DNA of 64,000 nt, from the NCBI RefSeq assembly GCF_049844995.1, contig NZ_JBNCMC010000001.1:310001-374000 (forward strand), written 5' to 3'. The notes under the pieces were generated by a model. It was not told the DNA's origin, searched no databases, and saw only the letters and a list, made by a program, of their open reading frames with translations. The DNA comes from Luteimicrobium sp049844995. GTDB taxonomy: Bacteria; Actinomycetota; Actinomycetes; Actinomycetales; Cellulomonadaceae. Made by a program: the position numbers and the translations under genes. The stretch's first letter is position 1; each line of letters opens with the position of its first letter. Below, piece by piece: positions 49,653 through 57,464 of the stretch.

Positions 49653-49976
49653 ATGACCCAGCAGGACACGCTCGCCGAGCAGCCCGGAGCCCTCGACCCG
49701 AGCGACGGGCACGTCGACGGCAACGCCGTCGCGGGTGCGCTGGCCGGCATCTTCCTGCCCGAGATCACGACGGCGCTCGTCCGGTGCCGCGCCTGCGGGG
49801 ACTCGGGGCCCTTCGCGGCGCTCATGGTGTGGGCGCACGGCCCGGGCGTCGTCGGGCGGTGCCCGTCGTGCGAGGCCGTGCTGCTCCGCTACGTCGCGGC
49901 GCCCGGCCGGTTGCGCGTCGACCTCAGCGGGATCGCGGAGCTGGAGCTCGCGGCCGTCGGGTCGGTGGACCGGTGA
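49653..49976 (+). CDS. DUF6510-like zinc-ribbon protein
   Basis: A 107-residue protein with two CxxC pairs (RCRACGDSG and RCPSCEAVLLRY), forming a probable zinc ribbon. It follows the molybdopterin oxidoreductase and FAD reductase genes with a good ribosome site (GAAGGAG), making a three-gene operon. Function unknown; it may be an assembly or electron-transfer accessory. Confidence 0.8.
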   Translation: MTQQDTLAEQPGALDPSDGHVDGNAVAGALAGIFLPEITTALVRCRACGDSGPFAALMVWAHGPGVVGRCPSCEAVLLRYVAAPGRLRVDLSGIAELELAAVGSVDR

Positions 49977-49983
49977 GCGGCCT

Positions 49984-50065
49984 GCAATCCGTTCAGTCCA
50001 CCTCCGGCAATCTGTTCAGCTGAAGCCCGGCAATCTGTTCAGTTCGAGTCCGGCAATCCGTTCAC
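49984..50065 (+). repeat. Four 23-bp tandem repeats before a DUF4143 ATPase gene
   Basis: GCAATCYGTTCAS occurs at 49984, 50007, 50030 and 50053, exactly 23 bp apart; the 10 bp between cores are less conserved but mostly end in CCG. The last copy runs into the -35 of the downstream promoter (TTCACT, 50061-50066). They lie wholly in the 118-bp gap after the DUF6510-like gene. Confidence 0.9.
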
Positions 50066-50095
50066 TTTCGCGCGGTGAAGGGTATGGTCGAGCTG
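50061..50095 (+). promoter_or_regulatory. Leaderless promoter of the DUF4143 gene
   Basis: TTCACT (50061-50066), 16 bp, TATGGT (50083-50088), then GTG at 50095, where transcription would be expected to begin. No Shine-Dalgarno is present. The -35 is inside repeat copy four, so a repeat-binding protein would control the gene directly. Confidence 0.6.
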
Positions 50096-51348
50096 TGCCC
50101 GACTACCGACCGCGCGTCGCCGACGCAGAGCTCTCCGACCTCGTGCAGGCTGTCGGAGCGGTGCTGATCGAGGGGCCGAAGGCGTGTGGGAAGACCGCTA
50201 CGGCATCGCGGGTGGCCGCGACCGTGTTCACCATGGACCAGGACGGCACCGCTCGGGCATCGATCGAACTGAATCCGGACTACCTGTTCGACCGTCCGAC
50301 GCCGATCCTGTTCGACGAGTGGCAGGTCGCGCCCGATCTGTGGAACCGCGTGCGCCATGCCGTTGATGCCGCAGATCGCGGGCGTGGGTTGTACCTCCTG
50401 GCCGGCTCCGCGACCCCACGTGACGACGTGAACCGGCATTCGGGTGCGGGCCGATTCGGGGTCCTCAGGATGCGGCCGATGAGCCTCTTCGAGTCGAGCC
50501 ACTCGACGGGTGAGGTCTCGGTCGCCGCGCTCCTGGCCGGGCAGAAGCAGATGGGTCGGGACGGCGGCCTCACCGTGCCGCAGCTGATGGAGCGCATCGT
50601 CATCGGTGGCTGGCCCGATCTGCTAGAAGCTGATGAGACCTCGGCGCGTCGATGGCTCTCCGGCTACCTCAGACAGGTCGTCGAGGTCGACATCCCATCG
50701 TTCGTAGGGCGCCGTGACCCCCGCACGATGAGCCGCGTCCTCGCGTCGCTCGGGCGATTCGTGGGTCAGAGCCCGACCACCCGAGCCATTTCCGCGGACG
50801 CCGGTGGCGAGCGCGGTCCGGTCGCGCCCGCCACGATCTACAGCCATCTCGACGCGCTCGAGCGGCTGCAGCTCCTCGACAACTCCGAGGCGTGGCAGCC
50901 GCACATGAGATCCCGAACGAGGCTTCGCACAACGGCGACCCGCTACTTTGTGGATCCGTCGCTCGCGACGAGTGCGCTGGGCGTCTCCAGCACGGATCTG
51001 CTGAACGACCTGGAAGCGGCCGGCTTCCATTTCGAGGCGCTCGTCCTCCGTGACCTGCGCATCTACGCGCAGCGTCTCGAGGGGCGCGTCGACACGTGGC
51101 GTGACGCTGAGGGCCACGAAGTTGACGCCGTCATCACGCTCCCAGGCGGCGAGTGGGCAGCGGTCGAGGTCAAGATGAGTCAGAAGGACGTGGACAAGGC
51201 GGCCGCGGCGCTGCTGCGTTTCGCCGACCGCGTCGACACCGAGAGACAAGGGAAACCGATGTCCCTCATCGTGGTCACCGCTACCGGCAGCGCGGGTCGT
51301 CGGCCCGACGGCGTGAATGTCGTCCCGATCACCGCGCTCGGGCCGTGA
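50095..51348 (+). CDS. DUF4143/AAA_14 ATPase with PD-(D/E)xK-like domain
   Basis: A 417-residue protein. An AAA_14 NTPase region comes first: Walker A IEGPKACGKTATA (about residues 24-36) and Walker B TPILFDEWQVAPDLW. A winged-helix-like middle follows (PATIYSHLDALERLQLLDNS). The C-terminal DUF4143 segment has EVDAVI ... GGEWAAVEVKMS, the acid-x-Lys pattern of restriction-like nucleases. The family is widespread in bacteria and archaea, its function uncertain; some authors suspect defence or mobile roles. GTG start, apparently leaderless. Codon and base use look somewhat less GC-biased than neighbours. Confidence 0.85.
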   Translation: MPDYRPRVADAELSDLVQAVGAVLIEGPKACGKTATASRVAATVFTMDQDGTARASIELNPDYLFDRPTPILFDEWQVAPDLWNRVRHAVDAADRGRGLYLLAGSATPRDDVNRHSGAGRFGVLRMRPMSLFESSHSTGEVSVAALLAGQKQMGRDGGLTVPQLMERIVIGGWPDLLEADETSARRWLSGYLRQVVEVDIPSFVGRRDPRTMSRVLASLGRFVGQSPTTRAISADAGGERGPVAPATIYSHLDALERLQLLDNSEAWQPHMRSRTRLRTTATRYFVDPSLATSALGVSSTDLLNDLEAAGFHFEALVLRDLRIYAQRLEGRVDTWRDAEGHEVDAVITLPGGEWAAVEVKMSQKDVDKAAAALLRFADRVDTERQGKPMSLIVVTATGSAGRRPDGVNVVPITALGP

Positions 51349-51377
51349 CCCGCCAGGTCGCTACGCTCGATCCCTGA

Positions 51378-52112
51378 TCACCAGCGCACGGGTCCGTCCG
51401 CGTCGACGAACGTGCCTGATGGCTCCGACGCGTCCAGGGTGGCGGCGCGGTGCACGACCTCGGCGGCCTGTTCCGGCGTGACGGGTGCCTGCTCGCGGTT
51501 GCCCGGGGCCAGGTCCGTCTGCACCCACCCCGGGCACACGGAGGTCACCTTGATCGGGGTGTCGGCGAGCGCCTTGGCAAGCACGATCGTGATCGCGTTG
51601 AGAGCGGCTTTCGACGACTGGTAGGCCGGCACCACCATGGCGTGCCAGGGCGAGTCCGGGTCGGTCTGGTGGGCGAGCGACCCCATGGTGCTCGACACGT
51701 TGACGATCCGCCCGCCCGGGCTCCGTCGGAGCAGAGGAAGGAACGCCTCGACGAGGGCGACCGGGCCGAGGACGTTGGTCGCGTAGGTCTGCTCGAACAT
51801 CGCCAGGTCGACGACCTCGGCCGGGTCGGCCTGGGTCGCCTCCGGGAGGATGCCCGCGTTGTTGACGAGCACGTCGAGACGTCCGAACCGCTCGGCGACC
51901 TGACCGGCCGCTACCCGAACGGACGTCGGGTCCGTGACGTCCAGCGCCACACTGCTCGCGGCGAGGCCGTCGCGCACGAGCTGGTCTGCGGCCTCGTCGC
52001 CGGTCTCGGGCCGCCGCGCACCGACGACGACGTGCGCGCCGTCCTGCGCCAGCCGCCTGGCGGATGCCAGCCCGATCCCCCTGGTGCCACCGGTCACGAG
52101 TGCGATCTTCAC
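51378..52112 (-). CDS. Short-chain dehydrogenase/reductase
   Basis: A 244-residue SDR: TGGTRGIGLASARRLA, VLVNNAGILP, NVSSTMGSL and YQSSK. Similar to plant-type carbonyl reductases and their bacterial relatives. The C-terminal DASEPSGTFVDADG is typical for this branch. Convergent with the DUF4143 gene. Confidence 0.9.
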   Translation of the reverse strand: MKIALVTGGTRGIGLASARRLAQDGAHVVVGARRPETGDEAADQLVRDGLAASSVALDVTDPTSVRVAAGQVAERFGRLDVLVNNAGILPEATQADPAEVVDLAMFEQTYATNVLGPVALVEAFLPLLRRSPGGRIVNVSSTMGSLAHQTDPDSPWHAMVVPAYQSSKAALNAITIVLAKALADTPIKVTSVCPGWVQTDLAPGNREQAPVTPEQAAEVVHRAATLDASEPSGTFVDADGPVRW

Positions 52113-52298
52113 GGTCAGGTCCCTCCGTCGGCTTCAGCCGCCCTGTCGGGCGGCCCTACGGGTGCCAGCACATCAGGTGGTCGCTGTGGGCGTCTGGCGG
52201 AAATCCGACCATGCTCTGAGGCAAGTCCCGGAGGCGAGTCCCGGCGGGTCGGGCCGGTCGCGGGCCGTGGCATGTTCGACGCGCCCGGCTCTCCGCCG

Positions 52299-53195
52299 CT
52301 AGGCCGCGCTGATGACCGCCGGGCGGTCGAGGAGCTCCAGGAGCCGCGGAGCGAGCGCGGCAGCGTGGTCGGACGCGCCGGTGACGGCTGAGACCTGCCA
52401 CCGCGGCGTCGTGTCCTCGGGCAGGCGGAGGACCGCGAGCCCCTCGGCCTGTGGCTTGGCGCCGATCTGCCGGGGCACGAGGGCGACGCCCAGCCCCCGG
52501 TGCACGAGGTCGAGCAGCGTGTGGATGTCGTTGACGGTGCAGCGGACGCGGCGGCGCACGCCCTGCGCCTCGCACGCCGCGTCGTTGAGCGGCCGCACTC
52601 CCCAGGAGCGCTGGAAGTCGACGAAGTCGAGGCCGTCGAGGTCGGACCAGTCGAGGCGGGCCCGCGACGCGAGCGGGTGGTCCGCCGGCGCCAGCAGGAC
52701 GATCGGCTCGCTCGCGATGGGCGTGCGCGCGAGCGCCCCGAGGTGGTCGGTCGTCGCGACGAAGGCGACGTCGAGCTCGTCGGCGCGCAGCTGTGCGAGG
52801 AGGTCGTGCGAGCCGTCCTGCGTGAAGTGGATCTCGACGTGCGGGTACCGCTCGTGGAACCGCTCGAGCAGCGCGGGCGGGTCGACGACGGCGAGGCACT
52901 GCTCGGCCCCGACGCGCACGGTGCCGGTGACCTGGCGCGTCACCCGCACGACGGCGTCCCGCGCCGCCGTCGACGCCGCGAGCATCGCCCGGGCGTGGGG
53001 CAGGAGGGCGAGGCCGGCGTCGGTGGGCTCGACCCGCCGCGTCGTGCGGGTGAACAGCGGGGTGCCCAGCTCGTCCTCGAGGCTGCGGACCGACGCGGAC
53101 AGCCCCGACTGCGAGACCCCGCACAGCGCGGCGGCGCGCGTGAACTGCTGCTCGTCGGCGAGCGCGACCAGGTACTCCATCTGCCGCAGATCCAT
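52299..53195 (-). CDS. LysR-family regulator
   Basis: A 298-residue LTTR: MDLRQMEYLVALADEQQFTR and AALCGVSQSGLSASVRSLED form the winged helix; the rest is the periplasmic-binding-like effector domain (VRVGAEQCLAVVDPPAL). Divergent from an aldo/keto reductase gene, its probable target. ATG 53195. Confidence 0.92.
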   Translation of the reverse strand: MDLRQMEYLVALADEQQFTRAAALCGVSQSGLSASVRSLEDELGTPLFTRTTRRVEPTDAGLALLPHARAMLAASTAARDAVVRVTRQVTGTVRVGAEQCLAVVDPPALLERFHERYPHVEIHFTQDGSHDLLAQLRADELDVAFVATTDHLGALARTPIASEPIVLLAPADHPLASRARLDWSDLDGLDFVDFQRSWGVRPLNDAACEAQGVRRRVRCTVNDIHTLLDLVHRGLGVALVPRQIGAKPQAEGLAVLRLPEDTTPRWQVSAVTGASDHAAALAPRLLELLDRPAVISAA

Positions 53196-53304
53196 TGATC
53201 GGCTCGCCTTCTGAATTCGATCAGCGCTAGTTGTTGGACTTCTAGGTTACGGGGTCCCTACGCTCGAGGCACCCACCACGAACCACGATCACCGAGGATC
53301 AACA

Positions 53305-54237
53305 GTGAAGACCTTCACCCTGCCCGGCACCGAGATCACCGCGCCGAACGTCGTCGCGGGCATGATGCGGATCCCCGACAAGACCGACGACGAGATCCGC
53401 ACGCTCGTCCGCACCGCGCGCGACGCCGGCATCGACTTCTTCGACCACGCCGACATCTACGGCGGCTCGCTGCACAAGTGCGAGGAGCGGTTCGCCGAGG
53501 CGCTCGCCCTGACGCCATCCGAGCGCGCCGAGATCACCCTTCAGACCAAGTGCGGGATCGTGCCGGACGGGCCGTACTTCGACTTCTCGTACGAGCACAT
53601 CGTCGAGTCGGTCGAGGGGTCGCTGCGCGCGCTGCGGACCGACTACATCGACATCCTGCTGCTGCACCGCCCCGACGCCCTCGTCGAGCCCGACGACGTC
53701 GCACGCGCCTTCGACGAGCTGCAGGCCGCGGGCAAGGTCCGGGCGTTCGGCGTCTCGAACCACACGCCGGGCCAGATCGAGCTGCTGCGCCGGTCCGTGA
53801 CGCAGCCGATCGTCGCGAACCAGGTGCAGCTCTCGATCACGCACGCGCCGAGCGTCGCGCAGGGCGTCGCGATGAACATGGGCGACCTCGACCAGTCGAT
53901 CAGCCGCGACAACGGCGTCGTCGACTACTGCCGCCTCAACGACATCACCCTGCAGGCGTGGTCGCCCTTCCAGGCGCGGTTCTTCAACGGCGTGTTCCTG
54001 GGCTCGGACGACTACCCCGAGCTCAACGCCGTCATCGACCGCCTCGCCGCCCAGTACGACGTCCCGGCGATCGCCATCGCGACCGCCTGGATCACGCGCC
54101 ATCCTGCGCGGATGCAGGTCGTGCTCGGCACGACGACGCCGCAGCGCGTCGCCGACGCCGCGCTCGGCTCGGAGATCCCGCTGACCCGCGCGGAGTGGTA
54201 CGAGCTCTTCCGCGCCGCGGGCCACCGCGTCCCCTGA
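53305..54237 (+). CDS. Aldo/keto reductase (YdhF-like)
   Basis: A 310-residue AKR: catalytic Asp and Tyr in FFDHADIYGGSLHKCEE, Lys in LQTKCGIVPDG, His in LLLHRPD, and the NADP loop near GTTTPQRV. It is close in layout to the YdhF group of NADPH-dependent reductases. Controlled probably by the divergent LysR. Confidence 0.92.
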   Translation: MKTFTLPGTEITAPNVVAGMMRIPDKTDDEIRTLVRTARDAGIDFFDHADIYGGSLHKCEERFAEALALTPSERAEITLQTKCGIVPDGPYFDFSYEHIVESVEGSLRALRTDYIDILLLHRPDALVEPDDVARAFDELQAAGKVRAFGVSNHTPGQIELLRRSVTQPIVANQVQLSITHAPSVAQGVAMNMGDLDQSISRDNGVVDYCRLNDITLQAWSPFQARFFNGVFLGSDDYPELNAVIDRLAAQYDVPAIAIATAWITRHPARMQVVLGTTTPQRVADAALGSEIPLTRAEWYELFRAAGHRVP

Positions 54238-54255
54238 CCGACCCCGTCTCACCGG

Positions 54256-54480
54256 TCATTCCCACGCGCGGAGCTCCTCATCGGGGAGATCGTCGAAGAA
54301 GGTCTGGGGCACCTCGAACGGCACCGAGCCCGACGGGCGCTCCCGCTCGAGGCCGACGGCGGTGAGGCGCGCAACCGGCTTTCCGGCGCGGGTGACCACG
54401 ACCTCCTCGCCCCGCTCCACGCGCTGAAGCAGATCGGACAGGCGCGCCTCCACCTCCCGGGCGTCCACGTGCTCGGTCAT
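54256..54480 (-). CDS. Phd/YefM-type antitoxin, apparently solitary
   Basis: A 74-residue protein with the Phd fold: VDAREVEARLSDLLQRVERG, EEVVVTRAGKPVARLTAV, then a C-terminal segment rich in acidic and aromatic residues (FFDDLPDEELRAWE). No PIN, Doc or RelE gene follows; downstream lies the convergent aldo/keto reductase gene. It could neutralise a toxin elsewhere or be a remnant. Confidence 0.82.
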   Translation of the reverse strand: MTEHVDAREVEARLSDLLQRVERGEEVVVTRAGKPVARLTAVGLERERPSGSVPFEVPQTFFDDLPDEELRAWE

Positions 54481-54535
54481 GCGTCCAAGCCTGGGCCGAC
54501 CTGGTCGAGTAGGCCAGCCCGGTGCGCCGTGCCTT

Positions 54536-55054
54536 TCATTCGCCGCCGCAGGTGCCGAAGGAACGCAAGGCCTGCAGGTCGAAGGCCGGACCGGCCATCG
54601 CGGGCAGGCGCTGCGTCGTCGTCGTGCCGAGTGCGCCGCGCAGGTGCGCTGCAGGCCGCACCCGGCGGCTGAGGGCGTCGCAGTCCGTGACCTGCCACCG
54701 CACGACGAGGACCGCGTCGTCGCCCGAGCGAATCCGGTCGAGCGGGGTTCCGGTGGTCTCGTCCTCGATGCTCGCGTCGACGACGCGAGCGCCCGGCACG
54801 TCGTCGACGCCGTCGAGAGCGAGCCACGGCCAGGCTTCGGCGCCCGCCCCGACGGTCGTCTCGACGATCGCGCCCGGCTCGGGGGCCCACGCCGCGTCGT
54901 CCATGTCGACGAGACGCGGACGCACCAGCTCCGGCGAGAACCAGGCCGCCACCAGGAGCGCGACGACGACGATCACCGCGGCGACCCGCCGCCGTCGGGA
55001 CGTCCGAGGGACGAGGTCGGCAAGCACCAGCGCTCCGCCGTCGGTACTGTTCAT
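54536..55054 (-). CDS. Single-pass membrane protein, unknown
   Basis: A 172-residue protein with one membrane helix (about residues 24-42, VAAVIVVVALLVAAWFSPEL) and an extracytoplasmic domain with two cysteines (TDCDALS and FGTCGGE). The ATG at 55054 lies inside a 28-bp palindrome, so no leader or ribosome site is possible if transcription starts beyond it; translation may be leaderless. Family not recognised. Likely controlled by the GntR encoded in the divergent operon. Confidence 0.68.
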   Translation of the reverse strand: MNSTDGGALVLADLVPRTSRRRRVAAVIVVVALLVAAWFSPELVRPRLVDMDDAAWAPEPGAIVETTVGAGAEAWPWLALDGVDDVPGARVVDASIEDETTGTPLDRIRSGDDAVLVVRWQVTDCDALSRRVRPAAHLRGALGTTTTQRLPAMAGPAFDLQALRSFGTCGGE

Positions 55055-55078
55055 TGGCACACTGTAGTGTGCCAATGA
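55051..55078. promoter_or_regulatory. 28-bp palindrome covering a start codon
   Basis: TCATTGGCACACT-GT-AGTGTGCCAATGA has perfect 13-bp arms. The left arm includes the reverse-strand ATG (55052-55054) of the membrane-protein gene; the right arm lies about 50 bp before the GTG of the divergent operon that ends in a GntR gene. A strong candidate for the GntR operator controlling both directions. Confidence 0.75.
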
Positions 55079-55129
55079 GGTCGCGCCAACGGGTGCGACG
55101 CCGTGCGGAAGCTGACAGAGGAGGCGCCC

Positions 55130-55987
55130 GTGGCGCTGTTCGCGCTCCTGGTGGTGGGCGTGCTCGTGCTGGCCGTGGCCGTCCTGCTGCAGCGCGCCGC
55201 GTCCGTGTCCGACGCCGACGTCGCCTGGCTCGCCGGGGCCGAAGTCGTGCCCGCGGACGAGGCCTGTGTGTACCGGGCGTACCTCGTGCGACACCGGTCG
55301 CGACGCGTGCTGGGCGGGCTGAGTGGCGTGGCGCTCGCCGTCGTCCTCGGCGTGCGGTGGGCGGGATCGGTGCGGATCGGGCTGGGCGAGGGAAGCCCGC
55401 TCACCGACGTCCTGTTCTGCGGGCTCGCAGGCACCGTGCTCGGGGCGTTCTCCGCCGAGGCGTACCGGCTCCGCCCGGTCGCCGCGCACCCTGCCGTCGC
55501 GTCGCTCGAGCCCCGCCCGCCCGTGGCGCGGCCCGGCGTGATGCGCGCCGGGTGGGGCGTCGTCGGGGCGGCGCTGCTCGTCGGGATCGTCGGCTGGATC
55601 GCCACGGGGAGCGTCGCGGCGTTGGTCATGGGCCTGGCCGGGGCCGCGCTCGTGGCCGTCACGGCGGCGACCGAGCGCGCCGTCCGAGGGCGCCGCCGCA
55701 TCGTGACGGAGCCGCGCGTCATGGCCGTCGACGCGCGGCTTCGGGAGTTCGCCGGCGAGGTCGTCGCGTGGCTCGCGCTCGCGTCCGCGATCCTCGCCGC
55801 CGGCTGGGTCTGCGCTCTGCTGCCGTGGGACGGGGCCGTCGCCGGATGGGTCGGGCTGGGGACGGCGTGCGCGAGCCTCGTCGGGACCGTCCTCGCGTTG
55901 CGCCGGGCGTCGCCGCGCCCGCGGCGCGGCCGCGTCGCCGTCCGCTTGGCGGCGCGCCCGGCGGTCGGCTCCGGGCCGTCCACGTGA
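55130..55987 (+). CDS. Multi-pass membrane protein in a GntR operon
   Basis: A 285-residue protein with about seven hydrophobic segments (about 2-19, 60-80, 90-110, 140-157, 162-180, 210-230, 235-255). GTG at 55130 follows AGAGGAGG; an earlier GTG at 55103 has no clear site. The gene overlaps the following GntR by GTGA. Such membrane protein-GntR (YtrA-type) pairs often respond to envelope stress or cationic compounds, but that role is inferred. Confidence 0.7.
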   Translation: MALFALLVVGVLVLAVAVLLQRAASVSDADVAWLAGAEVVPADEACVYRAYLVRHRSRRVLGGLSGVALAVVLGVRWAGSVRIGLGEGSPLTDVLFCGLAGTVLGAFSAEAYRLRPVAAHPAVASLEPRPPVARPGVMRAGWGVVGAALLVGIVGWIATGSVAALVMGLAGAALVAVTAATERAVRGRRRIVTEPRVMAVDARLREFAGEVVAWLALASAILAAGWVCALLPWDGAVAGWVGLGTACASLVGTVLALRRASPRPRRGRVAVRLAARPAVGSGPST

Positions 55988-56391
55988 TCGTCCGCGTCGA
56001 TCCCGCCTCGCCGGTGCCCGTGTCCGAGCAGCTTCGGGCGCAGATCGAGCGGCTCGTCCTGTCCGGCGGTCTCCCCGCGGGCGCGCGGCTACCCACGGTC
56101 CGCGACCTCGCGACCGACCTCGGCCTCGCGCGGGGGACCGTGAACAAGGTCTACGACGCGCTCGCGCGCGACGGCCTCGTCGAGACGCGCGGCCGGCACG
56201 GGACCGTCGTGCTCGCGCCCGCCGCCCGGCCCGAGCCCGCCGCCGCGCGGGCGGACCTCGACGCGGCGGCGGACGCGCTCGTCGTCGTCGCGGCACAGCT
56301 CGGGCTCGACGCCCGGGCCACGTACGACGCCCTCGCGGACGCGTGGCACCGGCTCCGCCCTGCTGAGGGCGCGCCGTCCGCGTCGACCTAG
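55984..56391 (+). CDS. GntR-family regulator, YtrA type
   Basis: A 135-residue GntR protein: ASPVPVSEQLRAQIERLVLS, RLPTVRDLATDLGLARGTVN, KVYDALARDGLVETRGRHGT. The C-terminal region is short (about 50 residues), which places it in the YtrA-like subfamily. GTG overlaps the stop of the membrane-protein gene. Probably binds the 28-bp palindrome at 55051. Confidence 0.9.
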   Translation: MIVRVDPASPVPVSEQLRAQIERLVLSGGLPAGARLPTVRDLATDLGLARGTVNKVYDALARDGLVETRGRHGTVVLAPAARPEPAAARADLDAAADALVVVAAQLGLDARATYDALADAWHRLRPAEGAPSAST

Positions 56392-56419
56392 ACGGGCGAT
56401 CGGGCCGGCCCGGCGGGGG

Positions 56420-57277
56420 TCAGAGCAGGGCGCGGAGGCCGTCGGCGAGCGGCGTCGTCGGGCGGCCGATCAGGGTGCGCAGGTCGTCGGTCGCGTCGCC
56501 GAGGTCGCCGCGCGCGATGTCCTGGTCCAGCGTGACGACGAAGCCCACGGTCCCCTCGTCGAGTCCCGCGCCGAGCAGCAGCTCGCGCTGCTCGTCGGCC
56601 GTGACGCTCCGATGGGTGACCGGGGCCCCGAGCACCTCGGCCGCCGCCACGGCGAAGTCATCGAACGTCCATGCGACGTCGCCGGAGAGCTCGTAGACCG
56701 TGTTCTCGTGCCCCTCACCGAGCACGACGGCGACCGCCCCGGCCGCGTAGTCCGCGCGGCTCGCGCTCGCGACCCGCCCGTCGCCGGTGCTGGTCACGAC
56801 CTCGCCGGTCTGACGCGCCTGCGCGAGCGTGCCCGCGTAGTTCTCCGTGTACCAGTTGTTGCGGAGGAAGGTCCACGTGAGGCCGGACGCGCGCAGCGCC
56901 TCCTCGGTGGCCTTGTGCTCGGGGTTCACGACGAGCCCGCTCGTGTCGGCGTGCGGGGCGCTCGTGTAGACGACGCGCCCGACGCCGGCGGCCACGGCGG
57001 CGTCGACCACCGCCGTGTGCTGGGCGACGCGCTGCCCGACCTCGCTGCCGGAGACGAACAGCAGCACGTCGGCGCCGGCGAACGCCGTCTCCAGGCTGGC
57101 CGGGTCGGCGTAGTCGATGACGGCGGTGCGCACCCCGTGCTCGGCAGCGAGGGTCGCCAGCCGCTCGGGGTTGCGCCCGGCGGCGACGACGGCGGACGGG
57201 TCGGTGCCCGCGGCGACGAGCCCCTCGACGGCGAGCCGGCCCAGGTGTCCGGTGGCTCCGGTGACGACGATCGACAT
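56420..57277 (-). CDS. NAD(P)H:quinone oxidoreductase, QorB/NmrA type
   Basis: A 285-residue atypical SDR: MSIVVTGATGHLGRLAVEGL, YTSAPHADTSGLVVNPEHKA, LTWTFLRNNWYTENYAGTLA, and VYELSGDVAWTFDDFAVAAA are the hallmarks of the QOR2 (QorB) group. It should reduce quinones with NADPH in the cytoplasm. ATG at 57277. Preceded by a large nested palindrome. Confidence 0.9.
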   Translation of the reverse strand: MSIVVTGATGHLGRLAVEGLVAAGTDPSAVVAAGRNPERLATLAAEHGVRTAVIDYADPASLETAFAGADVLLFVSGSEVGQRVAQHTAVVDAAVAAGVGRVVYTSAPHADTSGLVVNPEHKATEEALRASGLTWTFLRNNWYTENYAGTLAQARQTGEVVTSTGDGRVASASRADYAAGAVAVVLGEGHENTVYELSGDVAWTFDDFAVAAAEVLGAPVTHRSVTADEQRELLLGAGLDEGTVGFVVTLDQDIARGDLGDATDDLRTLIGRPTTPLADGLRALL

Positions 57278-57352
57278 GACGTTCCTCTCGGTGGACGGTG
57301 CGCGTGCGGTGCCGCCGCGCGTTCGCCTGCGACAACCCGCCCGCCGCCGCCT

Positions 57353-57430
57353 CCCTTCCCGCGAAGTACCCCTCCGCGCGGGGTACTTCGCCGAAGTACC
57401 CCGCGCGGAGGGGTACTTCGGCGGGAAGGG
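57353..57430. repeat. 78-bp nested palindrome
   Basis: Two inverted copies of a unit meet at the centre. CCCTTCCCGC (57353-57362) begins the left copy and GCGGGAAGGG (57421-57430) ends the right. Inside each arm GAAGTACCCC ... GGGGTACTTC is itself a dyad with a 7-nt loop. The arms match over 38-39 bp, differing by a one-base indel. The element lies between the isochorismatase-like gene end (57465) and the QorB-like start (57277), and may terminate the upstream transcript or be a REP/BIME-type repeat. Confidence 0.85.
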
Positions 57431-57464
57431 CAGGGGTCGGTCAGGAGGTCAAGAGGACAGGAGG

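Noticed and set aside
49984..50065. CRISPR array
   Set aside because: Repeat core is 13 bp with only 10 bp between copies, spacers are far too short, and no cas gene is nearby.
49984..50095. Iteron-type replication origin
   Set aside because: Phased repeats are origin-like, but there is no Rep protein, no AT-rich melting region and the neighbours are chromosomal metabolic genes. A promoter-control role fits better.
57278..57464. Small RNA gene formed by the 78-bp palindrome
   Set aside because: Structure alone does not show a separate transcript. No promoter was recognised, so it is listed as a repeat.
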